A DNA stretch of 64,000 nt from Hymenobacter tibetensis (GTDB lineage Bacteria > Bacteroidota > Bacteroidia > Cytophagales > Hymenobacteraceae): contig NZ_CP094669.1 of the NCBI RefSeq assembly GCF_022827545.1, forward strand, positions 4,395,001-4,459,000. The letters run 5' to 3'. The notes under the pieces are model-generated. The model was not told the DNA's origin. It saw only the letters and a program-made list of their open reading frames with translations, and did not search any database. Position numbers and translations under genes: made by a program. Position 1 is the first letter of the stretch; the number at the start of each line of letters is the position of its first letter. This document shows positions 50,080-58,117 of the stretch, in pieces.

Positions 50080-51807
50080 TTACCGAAACAGGTTGGTTTT
50101 GGCTAGCTCCACCAGCTCGTCGCCACGACCGTTCATGATGGCTTTGAGCGCGTAGAGGCTGAAGCCTTTCACCTGACTGGCATCAATGGTAGGCGGCATC
50201 GACAGCTCGGTACGCTTCACCACTGCATCGAGCAGCACGGGGCCCGGGTGCGCCAGCATTTCGGCTATGGCGGTGGGCAGATCAGCGGGGTCCGTCACGC
50301 GGATGCCGTGTAGTCCGGCCGCTTCGGCTAAGTCCGCGAAGTTGGGGTTGTCCAACGCGGTGCCGTATTCCAAGTAGCCGTTAGCTTTCATCTCCAACTC
50401 CACAAACCCCAGGCTGCTGTTGTTGTACACCACTATCTTGACGGGCAGCTTCAACTGGCGAATCGTCAACAGCTCGCCAAGCAGCATGGCCAGGCCTCCA
50501 TCACCTGCCATAGCAATTACTTGGCGGCCGGGGTACGTGAGCTGCGCCCCAATGGCCTGCGGCATAGCGCCAGCCATGCTGCCGTGGTTGAAGGAGCCGA
50601 TAAGCCGGCGCTTACCATTGAAAAGCAAGTAACGGGCGGCCCAGATAGTAGGAGTACCCACGTCGCAGGTGAAAACAGCGTCTTCGGCGGCCTGCTCGTT
50701 TAGCAGGCGGGTCACGTACTGCGGGTGCATGCTGGTGTCGCCGGGTTCTCCGGTTGCCAGCTCATCGAGGCTTTGGCGGGTGTCGCGGTAGTGTTTCAAC
50801 GACTTTTCCAGGTGCGCACGGTCGGTCTTGTGGGTGAGCTGCGGCACCAGTAGGCGTAAGGTTTCTGCTACGTCGCCTACCAAGCCTACCTCCACGCGGG
50901 TACGGCGGCCGATGTGGGCGGCTCGCACGTCTACCTGTACCACGCGCGCTTCATCGGGCAGAAACTGGATGTACGGGAAGTCGGTGCCAAGCATAAGCAG
51001 GGCGTCGCAGTTCATGATGGCCTCGTAGCCCGACGAAAACCCGAGCAACCCCGTCAGTCCTACGTCATAGGGGTTGTTGGGCTCCACAAATTCTTTGCCG
51101 CGCAAGGCATGTACAATAGGCGCGCCCAATGCTTCGGCTACCGCCAGCAACTCGGTATGCGCCCCGGCACAGCCTGCCCCGGCCAAAATTGTTACTTTCT
51201 CTACTTCGTTCAGGAGTGCAGCAGCTTCGCGCACATCCCTTTCAGCCGGGCGTAAAGTAGCCACACGGCGCAAGATGGGCAGCCTAGGGGCGGGCACATT
51301 CGGCACGTCCAGGTGTGTTACGTCGCCAGGCACCACCAGCACCGACACGCCGCGCGCACTAAGTGCGGTTTGGATAGCGGCTTCGATCATGCGCACGGCT
51401 TGTCCAGGTTGCGAAAGCAACTCACAATACGCGCTGCATTCCTTGAACGTGGTTTCGGGATGGGTTTCCTGGAAGTAGCCCGTTCCAATCTCTCCACTTG
51501 GGATTTGGGCGGCAATGGCTAACACCGGCACCCGGCTCCTGTTGCAGTCGTAGAGCCCGTTGAGCAAGTGCGTGTTGCCAGGACCACAGGACCCCGCACA
51601 AACAGCCAACGAGCCGGTGAGGTGGGCTTCGGCTCCTGCTGCAAACGCACCGGCTTCCTCGTTGCGCACATGAATCCATTCGATACCCTCGCGGGCCCGA
51701 ATAACATCGGTGATGGCATTGAGTGAGTCTCCCACTACACCGTATACGCGCTGCACGCCAGCCGCCATCAAGGTATCTACTAGTATCTCCGCTACTGTCT
51801 TCGTCAT
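50080..51807 (-). CDS. poxB: Pyruvate oxidase / pyruvate:quinone oxidoreductase
   Basis: 575 aa from ATG 51807. Thiamine diphosphate-dependent enzyme that decarboxylates pyruvate to acetate and CO2, passing electrons to the quinone pool. It closely follows E. coli PoxB as I know it: start 'TVAEILVDTLMAAGVQRVYG', 'HVRNEEAGAFAAGAEAHL' with the catalytic Glu, 'AVCAGSCGPGNTHLLNGLYD', 'IPSGEIGTGYFQETHPETTF', and the thiamine-diphosphate motif GDGGLAMLLGELLT. The end 'GFSLYALKAIMNGRGDELVE' matches the family's membrane-docking C-terminus. Length also fits. It follows the 155-aa gene by 68 bp, a possible operon. Confidence 0.94.
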   Translation of the reverse strand: MTKTVAEILVDTLMAAGVQRVYGVVGDSLNAITDVIRAREGIEWIHVRNEEAGAFAAGAEAHLTGSLAVCAGSCGPGNTHLLNGLYDCNRSRVPVLAIAAQIPSGEIGTGYFQETHPETTFKECSAYCELLSQPGQAVRMIEAAIQTALSARGVSVLVVPGDVTHLDVPNVPAPRLPILRRVATLRPAERDVREAAALLNEVEKVTILAGAGCAGAHTELLAVAEALGAPIVHALRGKEFVEPNNPYDVGLTGLLGFSSGYEAIMNCDALLMLGTDFPYIQFLPDEARVVQVDVRAAHIGRRTRVEVGLVGDVAETLRLLVPQLTHKTDRAHLEKSLKHYRDTRQSLDELATGEPGDTSMHPQYVTRLLNEQAAEDAVFTCDVGTPTIWAARYLLFNGKRRLIGSFNHGSMAGAMPQAIGAQLTYPGRQVIAMAGDGGLAMLLGELLTIRQLKLPVKIVVYNNSSLGFVELEMKANGYLEYGTALDNPNFADLAEAAGLHGIRVTDPADLPTAIAEMLAHPGPVLLDAVVKRTELSMPPTIDASQVKGFSLYALKAIMNGRGDELVELAKTNLFR

Positions 51808-51875
51808 TGCCTCGGGTTGAAGTCCGAAGGCTATACGGCTTCTCAGAGGGAGTGGGGACAATCGGGCGGCAGAAA

Positions 51876-52343
51876 CTAGCCTAGCAGTCCGGCTATACCT
51901 TTCACGTTCAGCCGCGCAAACTTCCGCACTCGGTCAAACTTTGCTACTACCTCTTCCAACTCTTCGTCTTCGGGCAGTTTGGTAGGCACGTGGGTGCGTA
52001 GCAGTTCAAACACGGAGGCGGCAATATCCATATAGCCGAGAATCAACAGGTACAGTTGCTTCTTTTGGTCTTCGGAGTAGCCTTTGGTCCGAATGGCTTT
52101 CGCTAGCGTATCCAGTTGCGCAGTTTCGTCGCTGTAGAGGTCACGCAGGGCGCTACGGGACTTCAAGAAATCATCTTGCTGCTCCTGAGTTGCCGTGTGT
52201 AAGGCAAACGGGAATTCATCAACAAAAGAAGTAGCTGCTAAGAAACCTTTTTCAGCACTATACACAGCCGCTAAGTGCTTCTGCAAGCTAGTCCACAGAC
52301 CAGTACGGGCTTTTTCGAAAGCGGCGGTATTCGGGTCGGTCAC
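51876..52343 (-). CDS. Unknown helical protein, 155 aa
   Basis: Unrecognised cytoplasmic protein, all-alpha by composition, with 'FEKARTGLWTSLQKHLAAVY', 'SAEKGFLAATSFVDEFPFAL' and 'YLLILGYMDIAASVFELLR'. The start codon is a GTG at 52343. It is transcribed into poxB, 68 bp away, so it may be co-expressed with pyruvate oxidase; no further clue to function. GC-rich coding argues that it is a real gene. Confidence 0.55.
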   Translation of the reverse strand: MTDPNTAAFEKARTGLWTSLQKHLAAVYSAEKGFLAATSFVDEFPFALHTATQEQQDDFLKSRSALRDLYSDETAQLDTLAKAIRTKGYSEDQKKQLYLLILGYMDIAASVFELLRTHVPTKLPEDEELEEVVAKFDRVRKFARLNVKGIAGLLG

Positions 52344-52531
52344 GTTTGGTTGGCGTCAGGATGGGCGGCAAAGGTAATAGGACTAGAAATGCCTTCTGCG
52401 CTCAGATACTGTATCTATAGATATTGATGTATTACTAAGACCTAAACCTATCATAGTTCACAGTTGATTAGCTGATCTGAGTGAGAACAATCATGTTTCG
52501 CATCCTATATTGTTTGTTGCTGTTTTATAGG

Positions 52532-54241
52532 TCAATGCTGAACAAGTATTTTTTGTAGTAAAGGTTGCGTTCCATCAAACAATATTTGGCATTGATACCA
52601 ACCTGGTAGTTTTGGCGCAGGGAACGTAACTTCTGATTTGTGGTTTTCTGAAATAGTTTGACGGTGGATTTCACGCCCCAATACATCACACACAATAAGC
52701 ATAGTTGGTCGTCTACTAACAGACCAACGTACATGTATCGGGTCAAGTGAGGAAGCAGGACAAGGCCATAGAGTTGCTTTTTCCTGTGCAGAACTTTGCA
52801 CTGATGCCACTGTACTAGCAGTTAATTTTGCAACGTAGGCTTGTTCTGCAGGTGGGTTTGGGTGCAGCATAACCGCCTGTCCAAAATTGGCATTATTATC
52901 TGCATATCCACAAGTATATAGCATACCATTAGGATCAGAAACTAAATTGGCAGTTACTATTCGACCAACACCATTAGCCTGCTGAGCCCACTGCCATACC
53001 CCATTTATATCTAAACTCGCTACGTATTGATCAAAAGGCCCAGTAGCTGTCAAGATGGAGTTTCCAAAAATTATCCCTCCGCTGAAATTACCAGTTATGT
53101 ACACACTCTGTTCTCTACTATCAAGCGCGATACCCCGCCCGAAGGCAGAATCACCATTACCGACTCGGTTTGAAGCAGTAGCCCATTGCCATATGCCATT
53201 GGCGTCTATTTTAGCTACGAAGATTCTAGCAAACCCTGTTAGTATGGTACTACCAAAGGTAGCTGGCCCAGTATACCATCCTACTACATAGGCATTTCCT
53301 TGTCTATCTATTGCAATAGAACGGGCGTAATCTGTACCACTACCTCCCCCTTGCCTTGCCCATAGCCAAGCTCCTGTTGAACTGAGTTTAGCAATGCATA
53401 CGTCGGTGCCACCAGTTGCTGTGAGAGTAGTACCTCCAAATACTGCTTGGTCAATGAAGCTACAGACGACATACGCCTCCCCCTGTGAATTTGCTTTAAC
53501 AGCATATCCATAATTATTAGAACTTCCATTACCTATTGCACACCGCCCCCACTGCCACTGACCTGCATTCGCATCAAGGGCGCCCACAAAAATATCGGCA
53601 AAACCTGCAGTTGCTTGAAGTGTTATGTTGCCGAAAGTAGCCCGGTCACGGATTTGACCAGTTATGAAAACAGTACCTGCTGCACTAACAGCTATGCCCC
53701 GACCTATATCGAGTCCAGGCCCTCCACCTATATTGGCCCATACCCACTCGCCATTTGAATTCAGCTTTGCCACAAGTATATCTACGGTACCATTAGCAGA
53801 AGTCAAAGTTGAATTGCCAAAAGTAAACTGGCCTTGAATTTGACCAGTCACATATATATTGCCTGTTGCATCAAGAGCTAGACTTTCGCCTTGGGCTTTC
53901 CCAAAACCACTTACTGAGCGGACCCACTGATACACACCACTGGTATTGATCTTAGCCACATACAGTTGATAAGTCTGCGCTGGGGTAGTAAGTATAAATT
54001 GCCCAAATTGTCCGGTACCAGTGAAGGAGCCTGTTATATAAGTGTTACCATCAGCATCAGCAGTAATACCAAAGCAAGTACTCTCATTACCTATTCCCCC
54101 ACCAACTAGTTTCACCCAATTCCAAGCTGGAGAAGCAGATTGTCCAGAGGCATAAAGCGTACTAGTACACACTATAGCAAAGCTCAAAAGGCACTTGCAA
54201 AACCAATGAAATTGCTTGTGGAATGATATATTTAGTAACAT
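52532..54241 (-). CDS. SBBP-repeat cargo protein with atypical T9SS C-terminal domain
   Basis: 569-aa exported protein. After an N-terminal signal (to about residue 33, LYASGQ), SBBP-type repeats recur about every 50-60 residues, with units such as 'DADGNTYITGSFTGTGQFG', 'DATGNIYVTGQIQGQFTFG' and 'DRQGNAYVVGWYTGPATFG', which build a beta-propeller. The last about 80 residues resemble a type IX sorting domain ('VCDVLGREIHRQTISEN', 'LPGWYQCQILFDG') but the usual YPNP opening is WPCP. The gene is clearly more AT-rich than its neighbours. Role: surface or secreted propeller, possibly adhesive. Confidence 0.8.
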   Translation of the reverse strand: MLLNISFHKQFHWFCKCLLSFAIVCTSTLYASGQSASPAWNWVKLVGGGIGNESTCFGITADADGNTYITGSFTGTGQFGQFILTTPAQTYQLYVAKINTSGVYQWVRSVSGFGKAQGESLALDATGNIYVTGQIQGQFTFGNSTLTSANGTVDILVAKLNSNGEWVWANIGGGPGLDIGRGIAVSAAGTVFITGQIRDRATFGNITLQATAGFADIFVGALDANAGQWQWGRCAIGNGSSNNYGYAVKANSQGEAYVVCSFIDQAVFGGTTLTATGGTDVCIAKLSSTGAWLWARQGGGSGTDYARSIAIDRQGNAYVVGWYTGPATFGSTILTGFARIFVAKIDANGIWQWATASNRVGNGDSAFGRGIALDSREQSVYITGNFSGGIIFGNSILTATGPFDQYVASLDINGVWQWAQQANGVGRIVTANLVSDPNGMLYTCGYADNNANFGQAVMLHPNPPAEQAYVAKLTASTVASVQSSAQEKATLWPCPASSLDPIHVRWSVSRRPTMLIVCDVLGREIHRQTISENHKSEVTFPAPKLPGWYQCQILFDGTQPLLQKILVQH

Positions 54242-54308
54242 CTGTGACTGTACAGAAAAAAATATGTATTGAGTTGAATCAAATATATCTCCCTTTTTCT
54301 ATTTACCC

Positions 54309-55937
54309 TCACACTTGAATGACACCCACATTGTAAGCCTTTTCAATTGGTGCGTGGTTGGCCATAGAGATACCCTGAGAAATGACCTTGCGGGTTTCCA
54401 GCGGGTCGATGATGGCATCGACCCAGAGGCGGGCCGCGGCGTAGTAAGGCGAGAGTTGTTCGTCGTAGCGGGCTTTGATGCGGTCCAGCAGTTCCTTCTC
54501 AGCTTCGGGTGTAATGACCTCACCTTTAGCTTTCAGAGAGGCTACCTGAATCTGGAGGAGCGTGTTAGCGGCGGCGGCGCCGCTCATTACGGCTAGTTGA
54601 GCAGTGGGCCAGGCCACAATGAGGCGCGGGTCGTAGGCTTTGCCGCACATGGCGTAGTTGCCGGCCCCGTAGCTGTTTCCGATTATCACCGAGAATTTCG
54701 GCACCACTGAATTGCTCATGGCATTCACCATCTTAGCGCCGTCCTTAATGATACCACCGTGCTCACTCTGCGAGCCGACCATAAAGCCCGACACGTCGTG
54801 CAGGAACACCAACGGGATGCGCTTCTGGTTGCAATTCATGATAAAGCGCGCCGCTTTGTCGGCCGAGTCAGAGTAGATGACGCCGCCCATCTGCATGGCG
54901 CCTTTCTTGGTCTTCACTATTTTGCGCTGGTTGGCGACTATACCCACGGCCCAGCCATCAATACGCGCTAGGCCGCAAAGCAGCGTCTGGCCGTAGAGTT
55001 CCTTGTAGGGCTCGAACTCGGAATCATCAACCAGCCGCCGGATAATGTCCATCATGTCGTAGGGCTTCACCCGGTCGGCGGGCAGTATGCCGTAGATTTC
55101 CTCGGGCTTCTCTTTAGGCGGGGCGGGTGCTTTGCGTGAAAAACCCGCCGTAGCATGTCCGCCCATCTTGTCGAAGATGTTGCGAATGTGGTCGAGGCAT
55201 TCCTCGTCGTTGGCAAACTTGTAGTCCGTGACGCCCGAAATTTCGGAATGTGTGGTTGCGCCCCCCAAGGTTTCGTTGTCGATGGTTTCGCCAATGGCTG
55301 ACTTCACCAGATACGAACCTGCCAGGAACACCGAGCCGGTACCGTCTACTATCATGGCCTCGTCGCTCATGATGGGCAGGTACGCCCCACCGGCTACGCA
55401 CGGCCCCATAATGGCGGCTAGCTGCACAATGCCCATGCTGCTCATCACAGCATTGTTGCGGAAAATGCGGCCGAAGTGTTCTTTATCGGGGAAGATTTCG
55501 TCCTGCATGGGCAGGTACACGCCCGCTGAATCGACGAGGTAGATGATGGGCAACTTGTTTTCGATGCTGATTTCCTGAGCCCGCAGGTTCTTTTTGGCCG
55601 TAATCGGAAACCAGGCACCCGCTTTTACGGTAGCGTCATTCGCTACTACCACGCACTGCCGGCCTTGCACCCAGCCAATCACCACCACTACGCCGCCCCC
55701 TGGGCACCCCCCCTCCTCTTTATACATCCCCTCTCCCGCAAACGCTCCGATTTCAACACTTTCTGCGTCCTTGTCTAGCAGGTAGGCTATCCGCTCCCGG
55801 GCCGTTAGCTTGCCTTTGGCTTTGTGGGCAGCAATACGCTTTTCGCCGCCACCAAGCTCCACCTTTTTCAGGCGCTGGCTGAGTTGAAAATTAAGTTGCT
55901 TCAGTAGATCGTCGTTTTTGTTGAATTCGAGGTTCAT
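54309..55937 (-). CDS. Acyl-CoA carboxylase beta subunit, MCC type
   Basis: 542 aa from ATG 55937. Carboxyltransferase subunit of a biotin-dependent acyl-CoA carboxylase. 'ENKLPIIYLVDSAGVYLPMQ', 'IFPDKEHFGRIFRNNAVMSS', 'QLAAIMGPCVAGGAYLPIMS' and 'GSVFLAGSYLVKSAIGE' are the patterns of methylcrotonyl-CoA carboxylase rather than propionyl-CoA carboxylase (which I would expect to show IDSGGARIQEG). Probable acceptor is therefore 3-methylcrotonyl-CoA or a related branched acyl-CoA in leucine breakdown. The biotin-carrying alpha subunit is not in the window. Active-site Gly/Ala oxyanion loops are intact. Confidence 0.88.
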   Translation of the reverse strand: MNLEFNKNDDLLKQLNFQLSQRLKKVELGGGEKRIAAHKAKGKLTARERIAYLLDKDAESVEIGAFAGEGMYKEEGGCPGGGVVVVIGWVQGRQCVVVANDATVKAGAWFPITAKKNLRAQEISIENKLPIIYLVDSAGVYLPMQDEIFPDKEHFGRIFRNNAVMSSMGIVQLAAIMGPCVAGGAYLPIMSDEAMIVDGTGSVFLAGSYLVKSAIGETIDNETLGGATTHSEISGVTDYKFANDEECLDHIRNIFDKMGGHATAGFSRKAPAPPKEKPEEIYGILPADRVKPYDMMDIIRRLVDDSEFEPYKELYGQTLLCGLARIDGWAVGIVANQRKIVKTKKGAMQMGGVIYSDSADKAARFIMNCNQKRIPLVFLHDVSGFMVGSQSEHGGIIKDGAKMVNAMSNSVVPKFSVIIGNSYGAGNYAMCGKAYDPRLIVAWPTAQLAVMSGAAAANTLLQIQVASLKAKGEVITPEAEKELLDRIKARYDEQLSPYYAAARLWVDAIIDPLETRKVISQGISMANHAPIEKAYNVGVIQV

Positions 55938-56054
55938 GCGGGGTGGGAAGTGGTGAGGTAATGAACGAGTGGCAGAGTATGAACGCCCGGTGCTTACGTT
56001 GAGCACCTAAGGCTATTTCGTCCTTTCACTCGTTCACCGGGGGTGGGGAAACAA

Positions 56055-56080
56055 GAAATCCGCCTGGTGGGGCGGATTTC
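56055..56080. terminator. Hairpin downstream of the MlaD-like gene
   Basis: GAAATCCGCC / GGCGGATTTC arms (56055-56064, 56071-56080) with a 6-base loop. On the minus strand it follows the mlaD-like stop (56127) by about 45 bp. A TACCTTTG box on the same strand (complement of 56080-56087) abuts it and could be the promoter of the carboxylase gene. Confidence 0.5.
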
Positions 56081-56126
56081 AAAGGTAGATAATGTGTGGG
56101 GTTCTGCGCCGTTCCGGGCACCGGAG

Positions 56127-57158
56127 TTACTTCTGCACAGCTGAGTCTGACGACTGCAAGGTGGGCGTGGTAGTTACCTTTTTGGTTTCTACCTCCATTT
56201 CGCCATTCGGCTTCTTTTCCACTTCCTTCTTCACTTTCTCTTTACCACCCCCGAACACCGAGAAGTGCACGTAGCGCTTAGGATTCGCTTGGAAGTCGGA
56301 GAGCAGAGAGTTGGTGCTAGCCGCTGTGGCGTTGAGGTTGTTGTAGAGCGAATCGTCGTTCATGAGCTTACCCAATGACCCTTTTTGGTCGTTCAACGAC
56401 CGGTTCAAGGTAGTCATGGTACCTTGTGCCTCCGTCATGGTGGCATTCAGCTTGCGCATGGCCGGACCCACCGGAGCACCTTTCAGCGAATCGCTGAGTT
56501 GGCTGAAGTTGGCGGCAATTCGGTCGAACTTCTTGGTGGTAACGGCCAAGTCACTGGTAAGCTTGGCCATGTTGGTGGTAATCTGGTTGATGTTGCGCTG
56601 ATTCATAACCAAGAGGTTACGCAATGCTTCTGTGCTGCCTTGGGCATTCAGCAATGTGGCTTGTAAGCTCACCCGAGCATCTTTGTTCAAGAAGCTGTTC
56701 ACTTTGGTAAGCGTCGAGTCAACGGTGCCAAGTACAGGCAATGCCTTTGCCTGGAAGGCGTCCGTGATGCTGGCTACGGTATAGGACTTCAACTCTTGCC
56801 CACCGTCGTACACTTTGGAGTTTTTACCCAAAAACAGCGTAATCGTTTTTGAGCCAAGCAACGAGCCGCTCAAGCTAGCCACCGTAGAATCGCCAACGGT
56901 GACTCCCTTCTGTAGCTCAACAGATACCTTGATGCGGTTAGCTTGCTCCGGCATCAACTCCATGTTTTTCACCTGGCCTACTTTGATACCATTCAGGATA
57001 ACTGGATTGCCTACGGTGAGGCCGTCCACGTTATCGTACGTAGCATAGTAGGTACGGTCAGATGAGAGCAGGTTCGTACCCTTCAAAAAATTAAATCCTA
57101 TAAACAAGGCCGCTAGGGCCACTATGCCCAATAGAGCAACTTTTATTTCTTTCGTCAC
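56127..57158 (-). CDS. MlaD/MCE-family lipid transport protein
   Basis: 343-aa protein with one N-terminal transmembrane helix (about 7-24, ALLGIVALAALFIGFNFL) and a MlaD/MCE domain (about 37-115: 'YYATYDNVDGLTVGNPVILN', 'GIKVGQVKNMELMPE', 'GSLLGSKTITLFLG'). A long helical coiled stretch follows, then a charged C-terminus. MCE proteins shuttle phospholipids between membranes in hexameric rings. The start is a GTG at 57158. The ABC partner genes (mlaE/mlaF) are not adjacent; the neighbours are an amidase (64 bp upstream) and a divergent LptD, so it belongs to an envelope cluster. Confidence 0.88.
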   Translation of the reverse strand: MTKEIKVALLGIVALAALFIGFNFLKGTNLLSSDRTYYATYDNVDGLTVGNPVILNGIKVGQVKNMELMPEQANRIKVSVELQKGVTVGDSTVASLSGSLLGSKTITLFLGKNSKVYDGGQELKSYTVASITDAFQAKALPVLGTVDSTLTKVNSFLNKDARVSLQATLLNAQGSTEALRNLLVMNQRNINQITTNMAKLTSDLAVTTKKFDRIAANFSQLSDSLKGAPVGPAMRKLNATMTEAQGTMTTLNRSLNDQKGSLGKLMNDDSLYNNLNATAASTNSLLSDFQANPKRYVHFSVFGGGKEKVKKEVEKKPNGEMEVETKKVTTTPTLQSSDSAVQK

Positions 57159-57222
57159 AGTGGTCTATCGTTGGGAGGTGAGATGCAGGAGAGAGAAATG
57201 GCCACCACGGGCTTGAAAAGGG

Positions 57223-58047
57223 CTATTCCCCGTTCATAGCCTCAAGTTCATTCTTGTAGTCGCGGAAGGCGCGATAAATACCTGAAGCCATATACGACTG
57301 CCCTGCTTTATCGTTCAGATACTTCTCTTCTGTGCGGTTGGTGAGGAAGCCAGCCTCAATCAGAACTGATGGCATAGTGGACTTCCAGAGCACCAGAAAC
57401 CCAGCCTGCTTCACTCCGCGCGACGGCCGCTTGACGGTGACCCGAAACTGCCGGTCTACCTTTTGGGCAAACCGAATACTGTTTACGATGTGCGCACTCT
57501 GATAGAGGGAAAACAAAATATGACTCTGAGGCGAAGTCGGGTCAAACCCATTGTAGCGCTCCTTGTAATTTTCTTCCTGGAGAATAACGGCGTTTTCGCG
57601 CTTAGCTACCGACAAGTTAGCGTCGGTTTTATGCGGCCCCATCGTCCATACTTCGGTACCGTAGGCGCTCGGAGCCGCGGCATTGCAATGCACCGAAATG
57701 AAGAGGTCCGCATTGTTTTTGTTGGCAACACCAGCGCGGTCGGCTAGCTCCACAAACACGTTGGTTTTGCGGGTATACACCACCTTCACACCCGGCATGC
57801 TATCCTGAATCAAACGGCCGAGCTCCAGCACTATTTTCAGGGCCACATCGGCCTCCCGGGCCGATACGCCAGCGCAGCCCCGGTCTTTGCCGCCGTGGCC
57901 AGCATCGAGCACCACTGTCCGCAACCGGTACCCTTGGGGCGCGGTTGAGAACACAGGCCGAGGTACCGGATTTCGCGGTAGCACTGCGGCGGGCGAACCC
58001 GACAAACATAACATGCCTGCCAGGCATAAGGCGACAATATTCCGCAC
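57223..58047 (-). CDS. N-acetylmuramoyl-L-alanine amidase
   Basis: 274 aa from a GTG at 58047 (a TTG 40 codons earlier would run into the divergent lptD start and is rejected; the ATG at 58014 is a further option). An N-terminal signal-like helix is followed by the amidase_3 domain: 'VVLDAGHGGKDRG' (zinc His, residues 48-53 region), 'VSAREADVALKIVLELGRLI' (Glu), 'FISVHCNAAA' (His), and 'VLIEAGFLTN' (catalytic Glu). The enzyme cleaves the bond between MurNAc and the stem peptide and acts in cell separation. It is followed in 64 bp by the MlaD-like gene. Confidence 0.9.
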   Translation of the reverse strand: MRNIVALCLAGMLCLSGSPAAVLPRNPVPRPVFSTAPQGYRLRTVVLDAGHGGKDRGCAGVSAREADVALKIVLELGRLIQDSMPGVKVVYTRKTNVFVELADRAGVANKNNADLFISVHCNAAAPSAYGTEVWTMGPHKTDANLSVAKRENAVILQEENYKERYNGFDPTSPQSHILFSLYQSAHIVNSIRFAQKVDRQFRVTVKRPSRGVKQAGFLVLWKSTMPSVLIEAGFLTNRTEEKYLNDKAGQSYMASGIYRAFRDYKNELEAMNGE

Positions 58048-58077
58048 AGATTTCGTTAGTGAAGAGCAGCGACCCGC

Positions 58078-58085
58078 TACCTTTG
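58078..58085 (+). promoter_or_regulatory. TAnnTTTG -7 box of lptD
   Basis: TACCTTTG matches the Bacteroidota -7 consensus exactly, 33 bp upstream of the lptD GTG, with a TT-rich -33 region (TTTCGTTA at about 58050-58058). Confidence 0.5.
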
Positions 58086-58117
58086 CAAACCGCCACAAAA
58101 TAAACGAATAAAAACAC

